DNA of 64,000 nucleotides, taken from the NCBI GenBank assembly GCA_963815505.1, contig CAWFGU010000022.1, positions 1 through 64,000 on the forward strand, written 5' to 3'. Shown in pieces: positions 26,285 to 37,100 of the stretch (position 1 is its first letter; the number at the start of each line of letters is the position of its first letter). This DNA comes from CAXBBB01 sp963815505 (GTDB taxonomy: Bacteria; Bacteroidota; Rhodothermia; Rhodothermales; BA12). The position numbers and the translations under genes are program-made. Below the pieces are notes generated by a model. It did no database searches. It was not told where the DNA came from and saw only the letters and a list, made by a program, of their open reading frames with translations.

Positions 26285-29200
26285 ATGAAGCACCGTTACC
26301 CTCTCCTGGGCGCGCTCGCGCTCGCATTCTTGGCCCTCGCATGGGCGCTCTGGCCCACCCAGCCGTCTGACCCCTCACTGGCGTTGAACATGGCTCACCG
26401 AGCCGAACGCGCCTCGATAGGCTCCGCGGACGATCCCGAAGCACGCGCACGCTTTGAGTGGATGCGCCTCCACGATCCTTCAACGGGCGAGATTCCATCG
26501 ACTATTTCCGTGCAGGAAGCCGCTTTTGCCCAAGGCCTGCCCTCCCGCGACCACAGCCTTGGCAAGCAGCAGGTTTCGATGTTCACGCAACGCGGCCCCT
26601 TCAACGTGGGCGGACGCACCCGCGGGCTGGTCCGCGACGTCACCGACCCGACCGGCAACACGCTCCTAGCGGGCGGCGTCTCGGGAGGCGTCTACCGCTC
26701 CACCGACGGCGGTACAACGTGGGCTTCCGTGTTCGGCACGACCAATCGCCCTTCTATCACGGACATCGTTCAAGATACGCGCCCCGGACAGACAGCCAAT
26801 TTCTACGCTTCGGCAGGCGAGTTTGCCGGCAACTCCTCGAGTGGGAACGGCGCCCCGTATCGGGGTCATGGACTCTACCAGTCCACCGACGGTGGACTCT
26901 CCTGGTCGGCCATCTCATCGACTCAGGTTGGTTCACAGGAATCGTTCGACAGCTTCTTCGACTACACGTCTGAAATAGTCATAGACCCCTCGAACGTGGC
27001 GCAGCAAGAGGTTTACGTCGCCGCAGGGGGTAACATTCTTCGCAGCACGGACGGGTTCGCAACGCTCGCCAACGTGCTCTCTCGGTCGACCACTTCTACG
27101 GGTTCGATCAGCACCGGCGCTGCCGATGTGCTCGTCACCTCGACGGGCATCCTGTTCGCTGCCCTTCACTCCGGTGGTACGCAGAACGGTGTGTTCTGCT
27201 CTGCCGATGGAATCGCCTGGGCCAATATCAGCCCGACATTCCCGGTTAGCGGTGCGAACTTTGGCCGCCTCGAGCTGGGCCTCAGCGGCGACGAGACGCA
27301 GGTCTGGGTGGTCAGCCAGAACGGAGATTTGCTACGTCGCAGTGCTGCCAGCGCCGCCACGCTCTGCTCAGGTGGAACGTGGACCGATTTTTCCGCGGCG
27401 CGCCCGCAGCGAGGCGGATCGACGGGCAACTACAACACTCAGGGCGGCTACGATATGTACGTCACGCCCCAGCCCACGAACAACAATGTGGTCATCCTGG
27501 GCGGCGTGAGCCTGTGGCGGCTCGACATCGGAGCCGACGCGTCCTCCACGACCAACACCTGGATCGGCGGGTACGACCCAGCTACGGCTACGACCAACCC
27601 GTTCGCACAGTATCCTGAGCACCACCCGGACCAGCACTCGTTCGTGTGGCATCCCACCAACGCCAACGAGTTCATTTCGGGCGACGACGGCGGCATCCAG
27701 CGTACAGATAATGTGACGGCGGCAGGAGACGGTGGCGTGGCCTGGGTAGACCTCAACAACGGCTACTACACCACACAGTTTTACAAGACGTGCGTCAACC
27801 CGGACGATGCGGACGACGCCGTAGCAGGCGGACTCCAAGACAACGGAACGTGGATCTCGACTATAGCCGGAGCCGCTCAGTCCTGGTCCGAAATCGGCAG
27901 TGGCGACGGTGCCGACTGCGCCATTCGTACCAACACGGGAGCGGCCAACAGCCCCAGCCGCCCCACTGGTGTCTCGCGCTACGTCTCCTCGCAGACCGGA
28001 AGCGTCACGCGCAGCGTCTACAACGACAGCGATGACACGATCCTTCGCGACATCGCTCGCGTAAACCCTGTCGCTGCGGGCAACGGTCAGCTCTTCATCA
28101 CGCCGTTCGTCGTGACGGATCAGGGCAACCACGCCATGTTCTATCCGGCTGGAGCGGCGCTGTGGCGCAACACCAACCTCGAAGAGATTCCGCTCTTTGT
28201 CGAGGACGGAGTAGGTGGCGCGGCCTATAACACCGCGACCGTTAACTGGACGCAACTGACGGGTGCTAACACAACCGGTACCATCACGGCGCTTGAGTAT
28301 CGGCGGCACGGCGCTCTTTTATGGAGCCACGAACGGTCTCTACCGCCTCGACAACGCACTCACGTCGGCGGCAGGAACTGCGCCGGTGAACATTACGCCC
28401 ACTGGGTCGAGCGGCTTCCCTAGTGGGATCGCCATCAACGCGATCGACGAGAACGAAGTGCTGGTCACGTACTCCAACTATGGTGTCGTGAGCGTCTGGC
28501 ACACCGCGAACGCGCTCGCCGCCACGCCCACGTGGACGAACGTCGAGGGCAACCTGACGCTTCCCTCGTTCCGCGACGCGGCCATCATGCCGCAGCTCAC
28601 GGCCGGAGGCACGGGCTACTACGTCGCCACCAGCATCGGCCTGTACTCGACCGAGACGCTCAACGGAAGCTCGACGGTTTGGGCGCTCGAAGCGGACATC
28701 GGCAACGTAGTGGTGGACGACGTAGACACGCGGCCGAGCGATGGCTTGATCGTGGCAGGTACGCACGGCCGTGGCACCTATACGGCGACCGTGAACGTGC
28801 TACCGGTCGAACTAGTCGCCTTCGACGCGACGGCCAACGGATCGACCGTCAACCTGTCATGGGAGACGGCAAGCGAGACCAACAACGCAGGATTCTCCAT
28901 CGAGTACAGCCGTCTCGGTGGTGACCGACGAAGCGTTCATGGAGCAAGCGTTCATCGAAGGAGCGGGCACGACTCTCGAGTCTCAGAGCTACTCCTTCAC
29001 CGTCGACGGACTGAGCGCCGGTCGCTACGCGTTCCGCCTGCGCCAGGTAGACTTGGATGGCGCCTTCGAATACTCGCCCCAAGTGGAAGCAGCCGTCTCG
29101 CTGTCCCAACCCTTCCTGCTCAGCACGCCCTACCCCAACCCGGTCCGAGATCAGGTCAGTTTGGAAGTGGCCGCGCGACAGGATCAGCGCGTGAGTGTGG

Positions 29201-29373
29201 CGATCTACGACACCCGGGGCCGGCGTGTCGCCGTGATCTTCGACGACGATCTCAAATCCGACGAATCCCAGCTGGTGACTTATGATGCGTCCGGGCTAGC
29301 TGCGGGCGTTTACATGATCCGCGCCGTGGGCGAGTCGTTCAGGGCCACACAGCAGTTCACTGTCGTGCGCTAA
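26285..29373 (+). CDS. Secreted sortilin/VPS10-like beta-propeller protein with T9SS-type C-terminal domain (two frame breaks)
   Basis: About 1029 residues. An N-terminal hydrophobic segment (YPLLGALALAFLALAWALW) precedes a beta-propeller of the sortilin/BNR type with repeated STDGGxTW motifs (GGVYRSTDGGTTWASV, GLYQSTDGGLSWSAI) and HPDQHSFVWHP. The C-terminus is a probable type IX secretion sorting domain (STPYPNPVRDQVSLEV...VAIYDTRGRRVAVIFD...GLAAGVYMIRA). Frames change by one extra base near 28296 (continuing SIGGTALFYGATNGLYRLD) and again near 28920 (continuing VTDEAFMEQAFIEGAG). A strong terminator follows. The gene lies between the two fliR-end repeats, suggesting it is an insertion. Confidence 0.75.
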
Positions 29374-29396
29374 CCTGACGCACTCCTCAACCCTCT

Positions 29397-29434
29397 GCGT
29401 CCTCGGTTTTCCACAAGACCGAGGACGCTTTTTT
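29397..29434 (+). terminator. Rho-independent terminator of the sortilin-like gene
   Basis: GCGTCCTCGGT and ACCGAGGACGC form a perfect 11-bp stem with a 10-base loop, followed by six T. The next gene's ATG begins immediately after the T-run. Confidence 0.88.
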
Positions 29435-29443
29435 ATGTCTTCC

Positions 29444-29872
29444 ATGACCAGAACCTTCTTACTTGTCGTGCTGCTCACCGCCGGATGTTCAACATCGCCG
29501 CCCGTCAGCCCGCAACCGATCCCTAAGGACACCGCGAACGTCCAGCGCGAATCTCCCCCACTCACTCCGCCTATTCCCAATCCCGGCCCAGCCCCCGGCA
29601 CCGTCGTGCTCGTAGTTTCGCCTTTGGGGTGCGATGATGCGGATGCGACTCTCTGGCTGTGCCGGTTCAAGGTAGAGGAAATCCGTGCCTATGGATCTGC
29701 CACACCCGCGCTGGACTCGAACCAGACGCTCGAAGCATCCGTGTCTTCTCATCTGCTGTCCTCCGGTGAATCCCTCCTGAAAGGAGAAGGCCGCTTTGTG
29801 GTCACGCTTCAGCACAGCGAGACTTTGGGCGACGAACCCTCATGGCGCGTACTCGCCCTCGCCGCACGCTAG
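29444..29872 (+). CDS. Small lipoprotein of unknown function
   Basis: 142 residues starting MTRTFLLVVLLTAGCS, with a clear lipobox (LTAGC). A proline-rich spacer follows, then a small domain with two Cys (GCDDADATLWLCRF) and a C-terminal strand-rich part. An ATG at 29435 adds three residues but abuts the terminator T-run, so 29444 is preferred. No family was recognised. It is the last gene before the second fliR-end repeat and so part of the presumed insertion. Confidence 0.6.
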   Translation: MTRTFLLVVLLTAGCSTSPPVSPQPIPKDTANVQRESPPLTPPIPNPGPAPGTVVLVVSPLGCDDADATLWLCRFKVEEIRAYGSATPALDSNQTLEASVSSHLLSSGESLLKGEGRFVVTLQHSETLGDEPSWRVLALAAR

Positions 29873-30003
29873 CTCCTCTACCTCACCGCGACTCGATCAA
29901 TGGAGTAGCTGTCGGTATGGGCTAATTCAACCCGTCACTTGCTGCAAAATAAAACCATCACCGTTCGCGTGGCTCGGCCTGGACGTTGCCCCCCCCCTGC
30001 ACC
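29873..30003. other. Non-coding stretch before the fliR fragment
   Basis: The whole gap 29873-30245 lacks a gene. This part shows only an A-rich run (CAAAATAAAACCATC, 29946-29960) and a run of nine C (29989-29997). The rest is the fliR fragment and a 76-base leader before the esterase. Confidence 0.4.
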
Positions 30004-30169
30004 TCTCCGCAAGCCGACGTGTTCTCTCTTTCGTTCGTGCTCAAGCTGGGCGTCGGGATGGTGCTGCTGATCCTCGTGATCCCCAAACTCGGCCCCGACA
30101 TGGCCGTCCTCGTCGATCTGGCACGCAGCTACACCCGCGACATGGTCGGCGCGCTGGCCGGGTGACTGC
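30004..30169 (+). pseudogene. Direct repeat, copy 2: isolated 3' fragment of fliR
   Basis: This is a 166-base copy of the last part of fliR (codes QADVFSLSFVLKLG... to the stop), without the rest of the gene upstream. It cannot work on its own. Identity of 165/166 shows the copy is recent or kept equal by recombination. Confidence 0.9.
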
Positions 30170-30245
30170 GTCGATAACCACGCGACCGGCACAGGCGTGC
30201 ATCATTCCGCGCCGTACGCTGAACAGACTCCATCGCCTCGCTCCC

Positions 30246-31245
30246 ATGACGTTTCGAACGCGCCCGTCCTCGTCCTCATCGCCTGCGCGTCGGCGACGCT
30301 GATGGGGTGCGCCGCAGGTTCCGGCATTGAGCCGATGGCTCAGGACAGCGTCGCGCCGGGGTGGCACGAGGGGACGCTGGCGCACGACGGGGCGGAGCGG
30401 CAGTTTCGATTTTACGTGCCCGACCGGATCGTCGACGGATCGCACGCGGTCGTCTTGCTCCACGGCGGCAAACAGAGCATGGACAAGGTGTTCGCATCGA
30501 ATGCCGGAGGCACACAAGAGTGGACGGCCATCGCCGAAGACGCGGGCTTTCTACTGATCGTCCCGAACGGCACCAACTCGAAAACCGGAAGACCGGGCGG
30601 CGACGATCAACACTGGAACGACTGCCGACCTCCCAACGACGATCCGGTCACCCAATCCAAGGCGGACGATGTGGGCTTCGTCGTGGCCCTCGCCGAGTGG
30701 GCGGCTCAGCGGTTTCCGGTCGACGAGCAGCGATCTTACGTTACCGGAGCGTCGAACGGCGGCAAGATGACATTTCGGATCGCGACCGAACGGCACGAGC
30801 GCGTCGTTGGGGCCGCCGCTTCATCGCCAACCTGCCCGACGCGACCGAGTGCGCCGCTCCGTCGACGCCCGTTCCGATCGTGATCGTCAACGGGACGGCC
30901 GACGCGATCGCTCCGTTCGAGGGAGGCGATACCGGCGGGCGCGGGTCTCACCTGTCGTCGCTCGCCACGCGCGATGCGTGGCGGCACGCCAACAGGCTGG
31001 CCTCGGCGCCCGACACGCTCCGAATCCCCGATCGCGATCCCGACGACGGCAGCACCATCGTCTGCGAGCACTACCCGGCGCCGCCGGTCGGGGCCGCGCT
31101 CCGCGTCTGCGTCGTCGAGGGTGGCGGTCATGCGATGCCGTCGCGGGCGCACCGGCTTCCCGGCTGGCTGGAGCGGGTAGTCGGTCCGCAAAACCACGAT
31201 GTCGAGGGCGCGCGGATGGCGTGGGCGTTCCTGAGCGGCAACTGA
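30246..31245 (+). CDS. PHB-depolymerase-type esterase, lipoprotein (two probable frame breaks)
   Basis: An alpha/beta-hydrolase of the LpqC/poly(3-hydroxybutyrate) depolymerase-like esterase family. It shows VVLLHGGKQSMDKV, the family's PNGTNSKTGRPGGDDQHWNDCR loop, the nucleophile elbow TGASNGGKM, then VIVNGTADAIAPFEGG (Asp region) and EGGGHAMP (His). The lipobox is LMGC. The best N-terminus, MTFRTR-PVLVLIACAS, needs one C restored in a C-run near 30263; otherwise a GTG at 30197 would start it. A second break near 30813 has one base missing, after which the protein continues FIANLPDATECAAP. Start and exact breaks are inferred. Confidence 0.72.
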
Positions 31246-31293
31246 ACGCGGCGCCCGTCGCGGCGTGCAACACGTCCGCTACTCACCTCGCCC

Positions 31294-31830
31294 ATGCTCC
31301 GCTACGTCTTCCCGCTTCTGGCCTCTATCAGCCTGTCGACGGTCGGCTGCGCGCAGAGTGGCGACGGCTCGATCGGCTGGCGCGCGACCGAGTCGATGAT
31401 CGCGCGCGACTTCCCCGGCACGCCGACGCTCTCGACCGACAGCCTCGCCGCGTGGCTCGCCGACGACGCCCGGACGCCGCTGCTGCTGCTCGACGCGCGG
31501 CAGCCCGCCGAGTACGCCGTCAGCCACCTCGCCGACGCCCGGAACGTGCCGCCCGACGCGTCCGCCGACAGCCTGAGCGCGCTGCTGGCCCACGTGCCGC
31601 GCACGCGTCCGGTCGTCGTCTACTGCTCGGTCGGCTACCGCTCGGCGCGCGTGACGCAGCGGCTACGTGAGGCCGGGTTTACGGACGTGCACAACCTCGC
31701 CGGGTCGATCTTCCGCTGGGCCAACGAGGGCCGCTCGGTCGTTCGGGGCGATTCGGTCGTGCGCGAGGTGCATCCGTTCGATGCGACCTGGGGGCGCTTG
31801 CTCGATGCGGAGTTGAGAGCGCGCAACTGA
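31294..31830 (+). CDS. Rhodanese-domain lipoprotein
   Basis: 178 residues. The N-terminal lipobox STVGC marks an exported lipoprotein. A single rhodanese domain follows (LLLLDARQPAEYAVSHLADARNVP...RPVVVYCSVGYRSARVTQRLREAGFTDVHNLAGSIFRWANEG), with the active Cys in YCSVGYRS. Expected role is sulphur transfer or redox chemistry in the periplasm. It follows the esterase by 48 bases. Confidence 0.85.
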   Translation: MLRYVFPLLASISLSTVGCAQSGDGSIGWRATESMIARDFPGTPTLSTDSLAAWLADDARTPLLLLDARQPAEYAVSHLADARNVPPDASADSLSALLAHVPRTRPVVVYCSVGYRSARVTQRLREAGFTDVHNLAGSIFRWANEGRSVVRGDSVVREVHPFDATWGRLLDAELRARN

Positions 31831-31875
31831 GCAGGCAGCGAGGAAGCCGAGGCGCCACACGCGCGTTGCAGCCGG

Positions 31876-32265
31876 ATGCCGCTACTCCGCCTGATCCGCT
31901 CGCTCGTTTCGCCCACCGTACCGCTCGACCTCCACTACAAGATGGAAGGACAGTACGATCACCACGTCGAGGTCGAGGTGCGGCACGGCGAAGTCCGCGT
32001 GCTCGGCGGAACGTACTGCTCGCACATGGGCCGGTGGCGCCCGCTGCACCGGAGCGAGCGGCGGCGCCTGGAGGCCGCGCTCGACCGCCTCGAAGAGGGA
32101 CCGCTGTATACCGCTCCACCGCCCGGCGCCGACGCCTTCAACCGCTCGCTCGTCGTCCGGCGCGGCAGCGGTCAGGACACGTACCGGTGGTGGGGACCGG
32201 ACGCGCCGACCGGTTTTCCGGGCGCTCACCGCCTCGCTCACGAACTCGCAATCCTCCAGCCCTGA
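31876..32265 (+). CDS. Hypothetical protein, 129 aa
   Basis: No family recognised. The protein is rich in charged residues and probably soluble: VPLDLHYKMEGQYDHHVEVEVRHGEVRVLGG suggests beta strands, and RSERRRLEAALDRLEEGPLY a helix. The start is ATG 31876, 45 bases after the rhodanese gene, so it may share its transcript. Codon use matches its neighbours. Confidence 0.5.
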   Translation: MPLLRLIRSLVSPTVPLDLHYKMEGQYDHHVEVEVRHGEVRVLGGTYCSHMGRWRPLHRSERRRLEAALDRLEEGPLYTAPPPGADAFNRSLVVRRGSGQDTYRWWGPDAPTGFPGAHRLAHELAILQP

Positions 32266-32521
32266 CCATGTGGTGGACTCCGCGCCCGCAGTCACCCCTA
32301 TCGCGCACCTCGTTGCGGCGCTACCGGCCTTCTCTGCGCACCACCGTTCGTCTGCGCTCTCTCCCGTGCACCGAGGCGGCACGCCGTCGTCCCTGTATCG
32401 CCTACTAAACCCCTTCACCACGCCCAAGCGACGCTTCGCAGTCAGTTGCCTTCCCTTCGCAGAGGCTGGCCGACCATAAAGAGCGACTCACCGTCCTTCA
32501 CAAACCTCCATTTCAGCCGTC

Positions 32522-33148
32522 ATGCGCCGCATCGCCCCGCTCCTGCTGCTCGTCCTCGCCGCCTGTGCCACGCCCGATCCCGATCTGCCTGCGACGGACG
32601 CCGTAGCCCCGCCCGACACACTCGTACTCGACGCCGCACTGTACGGTGACCTGCCGGACCGGCCAACCGTCCCCCTCCGCGTCGAACGCGCGTGCCCGTT
32701 CGAGTGCTGCTCCTACTCGACCTGGATCACTAGCGCCGATGTGCTTATCTACGCCACGCCCGACGACACGACAGCGATGCCGATAGCGACGCTATCCACC
32801 GGAACCGAGCTAGACGCGCAGACCGGACACTTGCTTCTCACACGTCTTGGATCGGCTGTGTCTCGCGACAGCGCTCAGGTCTGGATCGACTACGATGATG
32901 AGCGGTTCGTCGCCGACGGTGAGCGCGCTTTGGTGCTCGACTACATCGGCGAGGGTTTCTACCGCGCGTGGTACGGCGGCGCGACGGGCCAGATCGACGG
33001 TACGATGGCGCCCAGCGACGACAGCGCAGGATTCGCGCTCGAAACCGAGGCCGAGGCGCAGTGGTGGGCACGTGTCCGCACGCCGGACGGGCGGATTGGC
33101 TGGTTGTGGATGGACCGCTCCGAGGTAAACATACCCTACGGATGCTGA
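32522..33148 (+). CDS. Lipoprotein with SH3-like C-terminal part, unknown function
   Basis: 208 residues, starting MRRIAPLLLLVLAACATP with a lipobox (LAAC). A Cys cluster (RACPFECCSYSTW) follows at about residue 57. The C-terminal third (AQWWARVRTPDGRIGWLWMDRSEVN) is the kind of ending seen in bacterial SH3-like domains. Function unknown. The 256 bases upstream show no gene. Confidence 0.65.
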   Translation: MRRIAPLLLLVLAACATPDPDLPATDAVAPPDTLVLDAALYGDLPDRPTVPLRVERACPFECCSYSTWITSADVLIYATPDDTTAMPIATLSTGTELDAQTGHLLLTRLGSAVSRDSAQVWIDYDDERFVADGERALVLDYIGEGFYRAWYGGATGQIDGTMAPSDDSAGFALETEAEAQWWARVRTPDGRIGWLWMDRSEVNIPYGC

Positions 33149-33174
33149 CTCGGCTGGCCTCGCCTGCACGGCAG

Positions 33175-33200
33175 ATTCTCTTAACGCATCGGAAACATAC
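33175..33200 (+). promoter_or_regulatory. 26-base element shared with the oriC region
   Basis: Second copy of the element at 12752-12777 (24 of 26 bases alike), with the core TTAACGCATCGGAAACATAC. It is directly followed by the structured stretch described as a candidate small RNA. Confidence 0.45.
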
Positions 33201-33306
33201 CCGCGCCTGTCTCATACTACACCACCTGCCAGGCACACGCCGCCTCTCGTGCCTGGCTTCGACCTCGGGTCCTTTCGGCTTTGCCGCGAGCGCCCGAGGT
33301 TTTTTT
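33201..33306 (+). ncRNA. Candidate small RNA
   Basis: No ORF fits this stretch, but it has the layout of a short transcript. The shared 26-base element is at its left end. A perfect 9-bp hairpin follows (GCCAGGCAC 33228-33236 with GTGCCTGGC 33249-33257), then a rho-independent terminator at 33262-33306. It could also be just the tail of the upstream lipoprotein mRNA. No known RNA family was recognised. Confidence 0.35.
33262..33306 (+). terminator. Rho-independent terminator
   Basis: ACCTCGGG (33262-33269) pairs with CCCGAGGT (33293-33300), with further pairing possible in the loop, and seven T follow (33300-33306). Confidence 0.8.
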
Positions 33307-33347
33307 GTGCGCTCCTCTATCGTCCGCCTGCGCCGTAGCTTCGGCCC

Positions 33348-34088
33348 ATGCCCGACCCGACCGATGCCCCGTCACCCCGCTACGACGTAGACGACGCCGT
33401 GCGCCACCTGTCGGAGCGTGATCCGATTCTGGCGAGCCTCGTCGCCCACGCCGGTCCGTGCCCCCTGGCGCCCCGCCCAGGCGAACCGTACCCGCACTTG
33501 GTACGCAGCATCACGTCGCAGCAGGTCTCGACCGCCGCCGCCCGCACGATCCACGGACGCCTCACCGAGTTGCTGGCCCTGCACGGCAACCCCAACGATC
33601 CAGCCACGCTCGCCTCGCTCGAAATCGACACCTTGCGTACTGCAGGTGTCTCGCGCAGCAAAGCCGTCTCGATGCACGATCTGGCAGCAAAATCGATCGA
33701 CGGCACCGTTCCCAATCGCGCCGATATGGAAGCGATGGGCGACGCCGAACTCGTCGAGCGGCTGACGCAGGTGCGCGGCATCGGCGTGTGGACGGCTCAC
33801 ATGCTGCTGATCTTCACGCTGCACCGCCCCGACGTGCTGCCGCTGGGTGACCTGGCTGTGCGGCAGGGCTTCGCGCTCGTCTACGGTGGCCCGGACGCCG
33901 GAGCCTCTCGCAACTGGGAGACAGAGAAAACTCTGAAAGCCGCCCTAACCACCCATGCTGATGCGCACTGGCTCGGACGGCGCAGCGTGGGCTCGTGGTA
34001 CCTGTGGCGCGGATACGAAGCAGTAAAAGCCGGTGCATGGGCGCCTCCAGGCTGTATGGGGAAGGAGTGCACAACGAAGCTGATCTGA
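33348..34088 (+). CDS. DNA-3-methyladenine glycosylase, HhH-GPD family
   Basis: 246 residues of the AlkA/HhH-GPD family, which removes alkylated bases from DNA. It shows YPHLVRSITSQQVSTAAARTIHGRL, the helix-hairpin-helix LTQVRGIGVWTAHMLLIFTL, and the catalytic Asp in DVLPLGDLAVRQG. The last 13 codons (from 34046, PGCMGKECTTKLI) lie inside the left end of the tandem-duplicated unit and recur, as non-coding sequence, at 38401. The natural C-terminus may therefore have been replaced. Confidence 0.87.
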   Translation: MPDPTDAPSPRYDVDDAVRHLSERDPILASLVAHAGPCPLAPRPGEPYPHLVRSITSQQVSTAAARTIHGRLTELLALHGNPNDPATLASLEIDTLRTAGVSRSKAVSMHDLAAKSIDGTVPNRADMEAMGDAELVERLTQVRGIGVWTAHMLLIFTLHRPDVLPLGDLAVRQGFALVYGGPDAGASRNWETEKTLKAALTTHADAHWLGRRSVGSWYLWRGYEAVKAGAWAPPGCMGKECTTKLI

Positions 34089-34173
34089 ATCTTTTGGCTC
34101 TTCTTCCCTAACCTGACCATTCCTACAGCCTGCGTACTTCGGCTTTCTTCTCTCTCCGCAGAGCTCAAACCTG

Positions 34174-37100
34174 ATGCCGCGCTCCCTACTCGTCGCCCGT
34201 GTGCATGGTCTTGGGCGCGTGTGCCTCGCCGCGCTCCTGCTCGGACTAACCGCAGACCAGCTATTCGCCCAATCGCCTGCCGAGCCGTCTTTCGTTCGGT
34301 TCACCGTTGCCGATGGGCTACCCAACCCGCTCATTCGCCGGCTGGCCACAGACGAGCGAGGACATCTCTGGATCAGTTCGTCGCAAGGGCTGATCCGGTA
34401 CGACGGCTACCGCTTCACTCGGTCGGTCGTCACCGGCGAGCCGGACGGGCTGAACCACCCCTACGTCTATGCCATCGCGCCTCGGCGGGCCGGCGGCGTC
34501 TGGTTGTGGACCGGCTGGGGCGGCCTGCAGCACGTCACGGCGCCGGATCACCGCTTCGTCTCCTACCCCATCGACGCGTTCGACTTGGGCGAGACCCTCG
34601 TTCAAGATCTCTACGAAACGCAGAGCGGCCATCTGCTCATCGCCACCACCCAGGGCGTTTTCGTCCGCGAACCTTCGGGACACGTCCGCCCCGCGTCGTC
34701 CCTTCCTGACGGATGGTTTTTCCGCTTTTCTCCTTCGCCTAGCGGAGATGTGTGTACGGCGCACACTTCGGGCCTCTGGTGCCTGTCCGATGACACGTGG
34801 ACGAGACAGCGCGCCGTTCCCGACGGCCAAGCGTTCGGCCGATTGGTCTGGCTCTCCGAAGACACCCTCCTTCTGGGCGCTCTCGACGGGGTCTACCAAT
34901 CCGCGGGTGAAGGCTGGAACAGAGTGCTCGACACGTCAGACCCGGTGTCCCTGGCTATGGACTCGGCGAGCGGTACGGTCTGGGTAGGCTCCAGCGAAGG
35001 CATATGGCACCGAGACCAAGGCGGGGCGTGGCGGCACTTCCCACCTGGAACCGGTCCACAGGCTGTGCCTGGACCTTTTACGTCCGACCTCATCATAGAG
35101 GGCGGCGTGCTGTGGGCTTCGTTTCAAGGCTATGGGTTGGCTGCCCGAAGCCTTCGCCGCCCTCCCTACGAACTCACACCCGGTCCCGGCGCCCCAGGCA
35201 ACCCCAACGTCGCCAGTTTCCTCACCGACGGGAGAGGCCTGCTGATCGGCAGCCTGACCGGAAGCAGCTGCCGTCAGACTCTGCACACGTCGTCGAACGC
35301 CTGCTCTCCCGTGCCGTCGCTTCGGTCAGGTGGCGTTCGGTCTTTTCTTCGCTCGAGCGACGGGACCATCTGGGCTGCTACCTCGCCAGACTTGCTGTGC
35401 CGGGGACCGAGCGAGCGCCTCTTCGGCCCATGCAACGAGACACTGCCCGAGGGCTTACAGGCCAGGATGCTAGCACTCGACGCCCGAGGGCGCCTGTGGG
35501 CATCGACTAACCGAAACGGAGTTTGGATGCACGATGGCGAGTGGCGTCGCGTGCCAAGCACAGACCGCCAAGGAGTATTCGACTCGCTGCACACGTCGAC
35601 ACAGCCGCTCGCTTTGGACTCGCAGGGACGGATGTGGGCTGGGAGCATCACAGACGGATTGTACCGAATCGATACCCGGCCTGACGGCACGTTCGAGGTG
35701 GAGCAGGTGGCGCTTGGGCCGGAGAGCGCATCCTCACCCACGGGCGTCGTGTCGCTGGCCGGCAGCTCCGATGGGACGATGTACGCTGTCACACGGGACG
35801 GACGCCTCGCTGCCGTTCGCCCCGGCGACTCAGTCGAATGGATCACACTGGCGCAGCGATGCCCCAGCCTCGCGTCCCTGCACGTCGATGCTTACGACTC
35901 GCTATGGGCGTTTTGCTACGGGTCCACTCTCCACGTATCGAGCGAAGGCGAGGCTCGCTTGTTTGGACCGCTCGAGGGGTTGGCTCAGCTGCGCCCGTTC
36001 TGGAACGCGGCGCGAGCAGGCCCTGACGGCTCGATTTACGTGGGGACGACCGATGGACTGGTCACGTTTTTCCCGGACAGGCTACCTGCCGCTGAACCGC
36101 CCCCTTCCGCGACGGTCGAGGCGGTGCGTTTGCCGGAAGGATCGGTGCGGACCTCTGCGGGCGGCATGACGCTTCCGCCGGGCAGCGGAACGCTGAGCCT
36201 CGACCTGGCAGCGCGCCGAGTCGCTCTCGCTCCCGACTGGAGGTTCGCGTGGCGGCTGGACTACGAAGGAGAGACTGGGGCGTGGCGCGAACTCGACGGG
36301 GCGGCCTTGGAACTGGCAGGTCTGGCGCACGGCTCATACGCCCTTCTGCTACGCACGCAGCGAGGCGCGAGGAACGGTCCGGTCGAAACGGTAGCGCTAG
36401 CCGTAGCCCCCTTCGTCTGGGAGACCGGCTGGTTCAGAGGCGCCTCGGCTCTTCTGCTGCTCGGCCTGCTCTATAGCGCGCACCGCTACCGGCTGTCCCA
36501 GATCCGTCGACGCCTGCTGCTGCGGCAGCGCATCGCCGACGATCTGCACGACGACCTGGGAGCCAAAGCCGGAGCCATCGCCCTGCGCCTCGACATGGAA
36601 CGCAGGCTCGTGAGCACAGCCGGAGGCGACGGCGTCGACCCCCAATCGGAGCGGCTGCACGCCCTGGCGGGAGAAGCTCGCCAACTAGTGCGTGACGTGC
36701 GCGACGTGGTGTGGGTCGTGGACTCGTCCGAAGACCAGTTGTCCGCCCTTGCGGAGCGCATAGCCGAGGCCGCGCGCGCGCTCATCCCCGCGAACCGGCT
36801 GACGCTGGAGATCACCGGACTCCCCGACGCCTCAGTCCCGATGGGAGCACGGCGCCACCTGCTGCTCGCTGCCAAGGAAGCGCTGCACAACGCATCCAAG
36901 TACGCCGGAGAGGCACACGTGGACGTGCGTTTGTCGTGCGACGGAGGCGTTTTGGTCATTGCCGTAGCGGACTATGGCACTGGATTCGACATGGGGGCCG
37001 TCTCGGGTGGCGGTCGCGGGATGAGGACGCTGCAGCGGCGCGCAGCCGAGGCAGGCGCGACACTCGAACTGAGAGTCGGCACCCGGCAGGGGCACGTCGG

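Noticed and set aside
30004..30169. A second functional fliR
   Set aside because: Only the last 166 bases are present; no upstream part of the gene exists there.
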